This document shows positions 1-9,071 of a DNA stretch of 22,780 nucleotides, piece after piece. The translations under genes were made by a program, and so were the position numbers. The DNA is from Parasitella parasitica (Eukaryota > Mucoromycota > Mucoromycetes > Mucorales > Mucoraceae): the NCBI GenBank assembly GCA_025201805.1, contig MU619273.1:91317-114096 (forward strand), in the 5' to 3' direction. Numbering within the stretch: the first letter of the stretch is position 1; each line of letters opens with the position of its first letter. A model generated the notes under the pieces. The model saw only the letters and a program-made list of their open reading frames with translations, had not been told where the DNA came from and ran no database searches.

Positions 1-31
<31 letters not shown>
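1..31. repeat. Homopolymer A tract at the window edge
   Basis: The window opens with 31 consecutive A. On the minus strand this is a T run lying inside the septin intron that begins at 75, downstream of its donor. It may be a long intronic pyrimidine tract, or an artefact of a contig or read end. The sequence cannot distinguish these. Confidence 0.9.
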
Positions 32-33
<2 letters not shown>

Positions 34-75
34 AGGGATTAGGGAGTGTATAAAATCATCCGTTAAACTACTTAC

Positions 76-795
76 GCATGACCTGTAGGAGAAATAAAGT
101 AAAGGCAAGCATGAATACGGTTATCATTCATTTTTCTACGATTGACTCTGTTCTCTTGCTCTAGATAGGCATCGCAGCGAGACTCAATGTCATCCAGGAT
201 GGGCTTCCAGCTTTGTAGAAATGTTGAATAGTCAACTCAAAACAGCATTTGCACCACTTTACCTTTCTTCGTTGTTCACAAAATCACCAAAACCAGGTGT
301 ATCTACGACAGTCAGCTTAAGCTTTACGCCATTTTCTTCGATATCAGCGGTAGTAGATTTGATTTCAACTGTTTGGGGAAGCTCTGCAGTCAATTCTGCT
401 ATCTCCTTTGGAGGATAAAGCTGCGTATTGAACAGTGTATTAACCAAGGTTGATTTTCCAAGACCAGATTCGCCTGTGTTTACTGGTTTTTAAAAAAAAA
501 GATGTCTAAAGATCATAGCGTAACTTACCAACAACCATGCAAGTGAACTGAAAACCTGTTTTCACTGATTTTCTATGAACTTGATTTGGTAAATTGGCAA
601 AACCAACGTAACCTTGTAATTTTTTACGAATTACTGTAATCTAAAAATTGGGGTGGATTAGATAAAGAAGATTTCCCTTGATTTCCCAGGCAACACTTAC
701 CCCACTAGCTGTCGGCGTGGAGACTTGATCTATCGTTAACGTGTTAGTGGATTATTCCATATTTCAATCAATCAAATAACGTTACCATTCATCAT
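76..795 (-). CDS. CDC3: Septin GTPase (CDC3-type), 3' part outside window
   Basis: Filament-forming GTPase that assembles septin hetero-oligomers at the cell cortex and septation sites. I assemble five exons, complement(76..210, 263..473, 529..640, 701..729, 786..795), with introns of 52-60 nt; a further intron starts at 75 and leaves the window. The first exon is only 10 nt and encodes Met-Met-Asn plus one base. Visible motifs are the polybasic region and septin entry motif ([17 protein letters not shown]), the P-loop GESGLGKS split by an intron, and the G3 motif DTPGFGD. These are followed by the typical stretch ending in [12 protein letters not shown]. The GYVGFANLP start and the [12 protein letters not shown] context resemble Cdc3/AspB-type septins, but another septin group cannot be excluded. 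The G4 motif and any C-terminal coiled coil lie beyond the window. The septin identity is firm; the subgroup is an inference. Confidence 0.9.
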
Positions 796-1050
796 TTTTT
801 GTATATAGTTTCAAGAACAAGAAGAAAGAGAAAAAGAAGAAAAAAAACAAAAAGTAGGTGTATTAGAATTCATAATAATCAAGGAGGCAATCAGAGTATA
901 TTTAAAGGGGTGAAAATATCAAGTTATGCATGCCATGATGTATATATATAAAACAGTATAATATAATCTCCTATATACTGTTACTTGTATTCAACGCATT
1001 TTTAAAGATGAGCGAGAGATGTAGATCTTTCTTTCTTTCTTTCTGTTGCC
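796..1050 (+). promoter_or_regulatory. Intergenic promoter region with TATA-like box and (CTTT)n tract
   Basis: This lies between the septin start (minus) and coding-like sequence on the plus strand. A strong TATA-like element, tatatatataaaa, sits at 941-953, and a (CTTT)n tract at 1027-1043 precedes an ATG at 1051. A purine-rich block (A/G on plus) at 811-854 lies just upstream of the septin start and reads as a CT-rich tract on the septin strand, which is common in fungal 5' leaders. Promoter function is inferred from position and composition only. Confidence 0.4.
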
Positions 1051-1313
1051 ATGGCAAATGGAATTATGGAAATGAGTCTAAATCGTCTTTGCAGGTTTCT
1101 TATTTCTTTCTATCTTTCCATGATTGACAACATGCTTTTTTCTTTTTTTCCAAGGTACCACAATTAATTGTGATGATTGGTTGGAAAATATTCTAAATTT
1201 GAATGTGGTCAAACAAAAAGCAGGTGAATCAAGAAATTTGATACCTATAAAAGAAGCCAGGTTATCCTGTCCTTCTCTTTTTCAATTTTTTTTCCTTCAT
1301 CCTTTCCCATCAA

Positions 1314-1682
1314 ATGACTTCTATCTACGATAACATTCCAACCCTTGATATCTGGTATCAAAGCAAGAATAGCAAAGGACCTGAACCTTATCAAGTGGTT
1401 CCTTGCGGAAAGCAACGAACAAATAGCAATAATAATACTGTATCTTTTTCGACCGCTCCTCCTGCTGTTTATTGTTATGACAATAAACAACAAAATCTTG
1501 AAAGGCCATTTCACAGAAGAAATAGCAGCTCTGAGCAAGGTAGGTCATCTTTTTTATAAATATATACATATACGTCGTGATGTACTGACTTTAATCTGTT
1601 TCCAGTCAAGGAACTATTAAAGCATTACACCAACAAACTTTCAAGGCAGTTAAGCTATACCTCTCAATCTACCTACCGTTGA
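1314..1682 (+). CDS. Small unrecognised spliced protein
   Basis: Two exons, join(1314..1539, 1606..1682), give a 100-residue protein. The intron of 66 nt has a GTAGGT donor and a TTTCCAG acceptor and preserves the frame. The start at 1314 follows a long CT-rich stretch. The protein is hydrophilic, rich in Ser, Asn, Gln and Tyr in the middle, with a basic Ser-rich end (HRRNSSSEQ, then VKELLKHYTNKLSRQLSY). No membrane segment or known domain is visible. Coding-like sequence upstream at 1155-1259 (…NCDDWLENILNLNVVKQK…) stays open after an acceptor-like CCAAG. It could be an earlier exon: a weak intron 1260-1360 would join it in frame at SKNSKGPEPY. However, I could not find a convincing first exon for it, so the true 5' end is uncertain. 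I do not recognise the family. Confidence 0.4.
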
Positions 1683-1925
1683 AGCGTAATCTGCTGTTTG
1701 ATCTGAGATATACATGAGAAATCACACGCCCATACATTTACTACATGTACAAACTAATACTATTTTTATTTAATACCGCAATCTAAAAATCTAATTCAAA
1801 AATACCATCTAAACCACATTTAATAAAACTACAACTGCTCTCTTGTCTTTTTAACAACAATAATCTCGTTTTCCAACAATGATTTTCGTTTGTTCTTGTT
1901 TTTTTCAATCTCGAAACTTTTCAAA

Positions 1926-3144
1926 TCAGCCGTAAATAAAACCTAAATTTAAAAAAAAAATCGTTCTTTTAGCATCCTTTTGGGTAAACAAACCACGTTT
2001 AAAACGTACAGAATGAGCCCATCCACTATATTCTCCAAACAAGGTTCTAAAATGATCTCCAACCTGGATATACAATTTGCTATCAAGTGTTTTGCCCTTT
2101 TTCTTGCTGTTGAAGCCATAATCCCTTAGTGCAATCTGCCACACGTGTGTGTCTACTGGTATGGATTCCGTCTGATCCAATGACATGAGGCACTAAAGGG
2201 TCTTGTAAATTCAATGAAACATCTTCGTACAGCAATATTTATACCACGCAATCAGCCACTTTTGGTCCTACACCTTGTAGAGTCATTAAAGACGATTTAG
2301 CTTCTTCGTAAGGTACATTTCTAAGAGTGTTGAGCCATTTTTCCTTGGATTCGGGGTGATCTGCTTTAATTTTGAGACATGTGTTGGCTATATACTTTGC
2401 CCTATACCCAAATCCTAACTCCCTCAGAATCGATTCGGTCTTGTCAGTTGCTGTGATCTCGTCCAAAGTAGGGAATGCATAAAACTCTTGGTCATCTAAC
2501 GTAGCGACTTTCTCGCCAAATCGAACGCACATCTTGTTTACCTTAACAAACAAAAAGCAGACTATTAATGACCAGATCCATTCCTTACTACAGTTCTCGC
2601 TTTTCTCTTACCATTTGTGAGATTCTACCAATATTGTTATTACTGCTGCAAATAAAAGAAATCAAATTTTCCCAAGGATCCTGTCGTAACATGCGAATGC
2701 CTTGCAAATTCTCTGACTTCCTTGCAAAATTAGTGTCCAGTTTGGCCCATCGTTTGTAGCAATCCTCCAACGAAACTTTATCCAGCTGAAAATAATCTCG
2801 AATTGCTGCTTCTGCTCCTGGTTTCAACTCCTGATTGTAACCGTATAATATTGTAGAAGCTATTTATAAAATGTTGATGCGCTTTTGTCCTTGCTGATAT
2901 CTATGGACACTTACGAGTTTCTCGCAGTATGACCAGTTCGCCATCTAAGGTAGAGACCCTATTGTTATGTATATGTATTTCTTGTCTGAAAAACCAAGCA
3001 ATAGTAATTGTTCGAAACTTACCAATTTTCATTCAGCTGTTTCCAGCGAAATGATTGTCCACATCGAAGAGTGTTTAACCTGAGTTCATTGGGCGATACA
3101 TGAAGGTCTTTCCATAGTAAAGATGCAGATTGCAATTTCAACAT
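1926..3144 (-). CDS. OGG1: 8-oxoguanine DNA glycosylase/AP lyase
   Basis: Bifunctional base-excision-repair enzyme that removes 8-oxoguanine paired with cytosine and nicks the abasic site, acting in the nucleus and often mitochondria. Five exons, complement(1926..2192, 2245..2541, 2612..2859, 2915..2958, 3023..3144), encode 325 residues (human OGG1 is 345). The N-terminal OGG_N domain shows CGQSFRWKQ. The HhH-GPD domain has the hairpin LQGVGPKVADC with catalytic Lys232, and PVDTHVW with Asp251. Their 19-residue spacing matches human Lys249/Asp268. The substrate-pocket stretch FICSSNNNI is also present. I start at the ATG just after an AG at 3148. An upstream ATG at 3233 would need a weak donor and lies in another frame, so a short 5' exon remains possible. 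The gene is divergent from the FHA kinase. An A10 run at 1951-1960 lies inside the last codons and could hide a miscalled C-terminus. Confidence 0.92.
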
Positions 3145-3576
3145 TAGCTGTATAGTATATGTGATATGTCAGAAAGAAAGACCCTAACCAATTTGACTAC
3201 GGATAGAGGTCACTTGCAATTTTTGGTGTTTCATCAGACATAACAGTCAAAAATGCTGCTAACGGCCCACTTCAAACGATTTTCTCAGTTACTTTCAGGC
3301 AGATACAAACCATTTTGTATGCTAATATCATTACTTGGGTCTTTGGCCCATTGCTTATGTTTTTTTTATTTTTCTATTGAATGGTGAATTTTGTAGGATG
3401 AAACATTGACATTCGTTTTTTTTCGTGCAACACTCTGGTTGTAATTTGACAGAGTTCCAAGTTCAGTTTTTTGCACTTTCTTTCTCGTTGCCCTTTTTTT
3501 TTTTCTTTTTTTTTTTCTTTCTCACCTCTCTATACTCGTAATACTTATCGAATATATCGCCAAGAAAGATCAGCAA
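3145..3576. promoter_or_regulatory. Shared divergent promoter of OGG1 and the FHA kinase
   Basis: 432 nt separate the two start codons. The kinase side has long pyrimidine tracts (T-rich with CTTT units at about 3478-3525) shortly before the kinase ATG, as in many fungal leaders. No long ORF is present. I see no exact MluI cell-cycle box (ACGCGT). Regulation in common is an inference from the arrangement. Confidence 0.5.
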
Positions 3577-5857
3577 ATGAAGCTTCCTAAATCAGCATCA
3601 AGTAATAGCTGTTCTCTAGATATCAATCTAAAAGGATCAGCCAAAGTCCTTTCTTCAATCAGCGAAAGGAGTGTCAAAAAACATATCTCTGCAGTAAGAA
3701 ACTACCATTTGACAGGCGTTCGTGGATATAGCAGCACGCAATTGAAGAAGCTGCCCAATACAATATCCCCCAATACATGTGTTGTGACAGATGGTATCAA
3801 TGGTAAGTTTAAATTCATAGAGAAGGACAACAGCGCTTGGGGATTTCTCGTACAAGACAGGACGACACTACACCCTTTGATCAAACATGTTGAAGAAAGA
3901 AAGACTAACGAATCAGCCGGATATTCGATTGGTGGCGATTCAGAATCTGCTATAAGGTACATACGTCTTTTTCGCCCCTTTTCTCGAGTTGATGTCTAAA
4001 ATTCGTTAGAATTACGCATAAGGACGCTGAGAAGGATCACGCTTTCATTTACGGTGTGGTACGTTTTTTCTGAATCTACTGCTTTTAAAAATATTTATGC
4101 AATTTTGGTGTAGAAATCTAAAGACGAGAAAGGCAAGCATAAAGTGGCCGTGTATCTGTCGAACAGAAGGTATAGCATACAGCAATAATTATCTTAACAG
4201 AAAAAAAAATTAAACCTTTACCATGAACAAATAGCTCAAATGGAATATGGATCAACGAAAAGAAGATGCAACTTACTACAATCGAATTATTTACTGAAGA
4301 TGAGATTAGGTTTTTCGATCCTAAAAAACACAAGAACATAGCAGGTATATATTACAACAACGTCCTATATATCTGACCTCTTATTGTTCCTTAGAAAACC
4401 CTGTCTATACGTTCGTAAGAAACCCAAACTGGGCTACATCATATGCTGAATCGATCCACGATCTTTTCATAACTGGCAGAAAGATTGGATCTGGTTCATT
4501 TGGACAAGTTTTTTCTGCCCAATGCAAAGAAACAAAACAAATAGTTGCAATGAAAATAATTTACAAGAAAGCATTAGCACACAAACCAAAGGCTAGGGAA
4601 TCACTGCTTCGAGAAATTGGTGTCTGCTTGTCATTTCCAATCCATGTACGTATTTTTGTTTTGTTTTTTGTTTGTGTGTTTGCTTAGTTATTTTTACTGA
4701 TTGTTACACACCAGCCTTGCATAATTCAAGTAAATCGATTATTTGATATAGATAACAAAATGTACATTATTATGGAATAGTAAGTAAAACTCATACTTTG
4801 TAAAGCATCGCGACCAATATCTCCTATAACCATCATAGTGGTGTTGACGGGGATTTGTTTGACAGCATAACATCTGGCGAAGTTGGCATGGAAGAATACA
4901 AAGTAAAGATTATATTTGATCAAATAGCGCATGCAATCGCTGTAAGTTATCTTTTTCGAAGCTATTGTATATTTATATTGATTTTTTTTTTCAGTTTCTT
5001 CATAAACGTGGGATTGTTCATCGAGATATCAAACTTGAAAACATTATCATGTGTGATAGAAAAACTTTGACAGTGAAGATTTGTGATTTTGGACTATCTA
5101 CTTTTATTCGCAGCAACAGACTCCTTGAGACAAGCTGTGGAACCATCATGTATGGTAAAGTAAATTGAATCACCTAAAAGTTACAGGGACAAATACATGG
5201 ATTATAATGTTAAAAACAACAACCTTCTTATTTTTATAGCTGCTCCAGAATTACTAGAATCAAAAGGCTATGGCAAAGAAATTGATATTTGGAGTTTGGG
5301 TGTCCTCTTATTCACTGCATTAGCAACTAGCACCCCTTTCTTTCAAGGTTTGTGTAGTTACACTGTGTTTCGTCTTGCAAATATTAATTTTATCGTACAC
5401 AGTAGGCGACGAAGGAAAAGAAGAGGATAGGCAACGTCTAAGGAACCAGATCAAGAAAGGGGATTTCGATTACAGTCTTCCTGTTTGGGATTCTATCAGT
5501 GATGAAGGTATGAACCTGAAACATTTTTAGATCATTATCACTAAATTTTTTTGTTATTATGCATAATAGCTAAAAACCTTATCGATAATATGATCATGGT
5601 GGATAAAGAAAAGCGGTATAATATTGAACAAGTTATTGTAAGTAATATGGTTGCCGTATATTAAAAGATATATGTATACTTATTATTTGGCAGGCACACC
5701 CTTGGCTTAAGAATATTGAGGTAACGTTTCTTGCATATAGTATCATACATAAACAAAGGCTCACAGCTGTCAATTTACATAGAGTGAAGAAACGCTGAAG
5801 GCTGGATTTCGTCGCAATCAAGCCTTGGTAGAATACCTCAATAATGAAAAAGCATGA
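3577..5857 (+). CDS. FHA-domain Ser/Thr checkpoint kinase (Cds1/Chk2/Dun1-type)
   Basis: DNA-damage/replication checkpoint kinase. Thirteen exons, join(3577..3956, 4010..4058, 4114..4169, 4235..4344, 4395..4645, 4715..4779, 4839..4941, 4995..5154, 5240..5347, 5403..5507, 5570..5637, 5694..5720, 5783..5857), encode 518 residues, close to Dun1 (513). A Ser-rich N-terminus precedes an FHA domain at about residues 85-205, with NRSSNGIWIN near its end. The kinase domain runs from about 222 to 495: P-loop GSGSFGQV (230-237), ATP Lys252 in VAMK, catalytic loop HRDIKLEN with Asp349, DFG at 369-371, and CGTIMYAAPE closing the activation segment. All key kinase residues are intact, so an active enzyme is expected. 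The FHA core is odd: the usual Gly-Arg is Gly119-Gly120 and the usual Ser before His137 is not seen. Domain order excludes Chk1 and most other kinases. Whether it is the Cds1, Chk2 or Dun1 orthologue is not settled. Confidence 0.93.
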
Positions 5858-6858
5858 TGCAAAACTCCCTCTTCTGTGATGTTTTCCTCTTTAATTTTCT
5901 CATACTGCAATACTAGCATTAACGATACCTTATTATTCTCATGCATCCGAACTTTCCAATTCTTTCTTAGCAAATTATCATCTTTCCGAATTCGTCATTA
6001 TCGCCACGAAAGACTTGATTCACATTCTCTTATATATCGCCATTCACTATCCGTATATGTCGTATGACCATAAACTAATAGTAATATTTTCTCAAGTAGC
6101 AACCAAAGATATATCTGTCAATAAAACCATCTTCTGCACTTGACAAAATTTTATATGCTATTGTTCTTTTTTCAAGCATTGGGAATGAGAAGATATCTCT
6201 AGTTTCGTGATCACTACTGTCAACTTCAAATATTCTTGCCAGTGCAGTGTATAAATTTCTTTAGAGACATTGCCCAGTGGAAATCAAGTTATGCTCAGAT
6301 AACGATAGTAATATTCATCAAATGAAGTACTACAGATTGGACTATTGTTGGATAAAGGTTATTGGCTCTTATTGTATTAATAGATGTAACTTACTTATCG
6401 ACTGGAATATTTGAATTAAGTTTTATTTCTTTTGCGTTTCTGGGTATCAGACTTTTAATCAATGAATATCTTTGGTCATATGCAATTTTTGATGATCGCG
6501 ATCTTCTTTATATGTAAAAGCCATAACGTCAGTACAACATTGAGCTTTATGAGCATCTTATCAGACTGTGTATGATATGGATTGTAGTATGATGCACAAG
6601 TACTCATAGACTTGGTTTCAATTTGTTGAATGCTATCAGGAGGTCTAATAATGGAGAACCTTTATTTACAAAAAAGGAGGGCACTTCAACTTTATTATAT
6701 AGACAATTCTAGTTGCTCAATAACTGCCCAACTAGTCGCATAATATATCAAAATGCGTGAAGAGCACAGTTTTCTGGACTGCATAGTTTCATAAATAGGC
6801 GATAACTACTGTACTATCGGTTTTATTTAGCATGGAAAATTAAGTTAATGAATGGGTA
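5858..6858. other. Intergenic gap with unassigned coding-like pieces on the minus strand
   Basis: No intact gene is recognised in this 1-kb gap. On the minus strand three stretches stay open. The first is about 6659-6489 (…YYNPYHTQSDKM…). The second is 6507-6395 (…LIPRNAKEIKLNSNIPVD), ending at a perfect GTAAGT donor, followed by a 53-nt intron-like segment 6394-6342 and ICSTSFDEYYYRY. The third is 6260-6075 (…IFEVDSSDHETRDIFSF…), 61 codons to a stop. I could not join all three in frame, so this may be a decayed or unusually spliced small gene. The 3' ends of the kinase gene (plus) and the following minus-strand gene frame the gap. Confidence 0.3.
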
Positions 6859-8715
6859 CTATCTGCGCTGTTGTTGCTGAAAAGACGATCCAGTAGTTAT
6901 TACAGGTGCTCGTTGTTGTTGCTGTTGTTGTATTTGAGGTGGTAAACCCTGTTGTTGCGGTTGACCAGATAATGGAGGTCTTTGATAAAAATTGAGTTGT
7001 TGCTGCTCTATCATACTTACTAACGGGAAGACAGGAATATTACTTGCCATTTCTTTAGGTGGAACGGGCGCAATCTTAACTAATCTCCAGTTGTCTTTAG
7101 AGTAAGTGGGCGTGATATTTGCATAAGGAGGTAAATTCTCTGCTTTTTCTGTCGTAGGAAATGAGAATATTTTATGTGGTGGTAGTGTTCCTCTGTACGA
7201 TGAATCCAACAATGGTAAACGAGTCATTGTGCTCTCGATAACATTCGAGTCAGTTGTTGCTTTTGGCGGTAATTTTGACAGCATGTTCATCATGTGTTTC
7301 TCCAAAGATTTTGCTGTCAGAGATAATATTTTTTTTTGAATTAGACAAATATCACAGCATGAGCAAGTGAGCACATACCAATCTCTATTTCTTTCTCCTC
7401 TACTGCATCCCACATTGTTCTTCCTGCACTGAATCTACATTGTTGATACCGAACAAGCTCTTCTAATAATTGACTGTTTCTTTCTAATTCTTCTGCAGTG
7501 TTTTCAGGTTCCTTATTCATTGCTTCCTCGATGGCTTTCAAATCAAATCCTTCTTTTTCAAGCCATAATGCATTCAATTCCTCGTCGTTTGTTTCCATTT
7601 CTTCAACTGCTGGTCCCTCTGCATCTTTTTCTAATTGCTTTTGTTCCCATCTTTTGAAACGTTTTGCTGAACGTCCCATATATGTACTTTCGTATGTTGC
7701 ATTTGCATTATTCGAATCAGATGCTGGTGCGAAGCTAGAGAAGGCTCCAAAATCAAGCCAATTTACTTTTTTTTTTTTTTTTTTTGAGTGCCCAGTTTAT
7801 AATTATATTGGCTACAATTAAACAGTATCACTTACTGGGTACAATAGGCTTATTTTCATGTCTAGTAGTTTTGGATACGAAGGTTGGTGGTGGCGCTACG
7901 ACGTCTTTCAATTGTGGCACTTCATTTGAGGCAGCTGATTGAGCTTTATGGACAATCAGCTCGTGTATGTTGTGTGCTGAAAAGAGAATAAAGTTAGAAT
8001 TCGTACTTATGCCAATCACAATCAAGTAATCCATCACTCACGATAGTTAGTAATCGGCCCCACAGATGGGTCTTTAACAATCATGTCTGTGAATGCATAT
8101 CCATCATTTGTTGGTCGAAACAAGGAAATCAGCTCGATGACATTGTTGCTGTCCTCTAATTCTTCTTCTAGGCGAGATGCTTCTAATGATAGACTGCTGC
8201 TGGTATATGTATATAACTTCTTGAACGCGTCCAATTCAGGGATTGATTTCTTAACAATATGAATACATGCAGAAAAAACTGCATCTAAATCAGTCTAATG
8301 TCATTGAGCTCAGTATATGTTAGTCAAACAATGTAATGGCTTGTTATCATTACCTTCAATGAAGAAAAATCTTTATATTTCAACTTGTATACGCGCTCTA
8401 TAATTGTCTCAAAAGTAATTGAGGCATCTGCTAATTTACTCCACAATAAGTGTTTTTTGTCCATACTACAAATGAACAAAGTGAGCATTCAAGATTTTTT
8501 TGCTTAGATATGGGAAATTACTTCGTGATATGATCAATAAAATGTATCATAACCTTTTGTTTAGGCGAGAGATCATTAGGGGCTTCCCGTTTCTTTCTAT
8601 TATTGAAAGATTCTTGACGCTGCTCCTCATTAGATTCAGCCGTTATTGGTAATTTCCCATTCAATTTTGAGGGGTCTGTGTTAACCGTGGATGAAGCAAG
8701 CCTGGTGGTAGGCAT
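6859..8715 (-). CDS. Probable RSC-type chromatin-remodelling subunit (Rsc58-like)
   Basis: Six exons, complement(6859..7313, 7379..7765, 7836..7976, 8042..8294, 8354..8465, 8522..8715), give 513 residues; yeast Rsc58 has 502. The N-terminus is basic and polar. Residues about 66-165 (LLWSKLADASITFETIIERV … KYKDFSSLKTDLDAVFSAC) have the helical pattern and length of a degenerate bromodomain. Further on come DFGAFSSFAPASDS, an acidic coiled stretch rich in Glu, then PLLDSSYRGTLPPHKIF and a Gln-rich tail of about 45 residues. Known family: Rsc58-type proteins are nuclear RSC subunits; the match here rests on architecture and length and is an inference. A different bromodomain-like protein remains possible. 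The start at 8715 follows a CT-rich leader; an in-frame ATG at 8769 would add 18 residues. The exon 4/5 junction uses an AG preceded by a run of 19 A on the coding strand, which is unusual. Confidence 0.55.
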
Positions 8716-8998
8716 GTCTTGATATGAGTAATAATGAAAAGTAAGAGAAAGACATGAAATCATTTTCATAAATGAGTGATGTTATGACTCCAAATTCTCC
8801 GCCCTACTCAGCCATGCTCAATAGTGGTGTCTTTAGAGATCTTCGGTGCAAACTTGATAGATTGTTATCTTGCTGGTATAGTGCGGCTGGTAATTTTGTT
8901 CGTTTAAAAAAATAGATGAAGATTTCCGAAAAATAAATAGTACTTACCTAGAAATAAGTGGAGCCGAAGTGTTGTCGTTTAGGATTATGTTTTTAAAG
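8716..8998. promoter_or_regulatory. Upstream region of the Rsc58-like gene
   Basis: This stretch lies 5' of the minus-strand gene start. It contains no ORF of note. On the gene's strand a TC-rich leader immediately precedes the chosen ATG. No specific regulatory element was recognised. Confidence 0.3.
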
Positions 8999-9070
8999 AA
9001 CAATCGACAAAAATCTTAACAAACGATCACTTCAAAAGGTGGTCGTTTCCGAAAAAAGTTGTCGATTTTA
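8999..9070. repeat. Imperfect inverted repeat (about 35-nt arms)
   Basis: The reverse complement of 8999-9033 aligns to 9036-9070 with about 23 of 35 identities. Conserved blocks are TCGTTT and TTGTCGATT. The arms are almost adjacent, so the DNA could form a hairpin. A related block (gttgtcgttt) occurs again at about 8971-8980. It lies directly before the decayed ORF at 9072 and may be a terminal-repeat remnant. Identities were counted by eye. Confidence 0.45.
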
Positions 9071-9071
9071 A

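Noticed and set aside
4726-4932. Minus-strand ORF within the kinase gene
   Set aside because: It is antisense to kinase exons 6 and 7 and their introns; the plus-strand coding is supported by kinase motifs.
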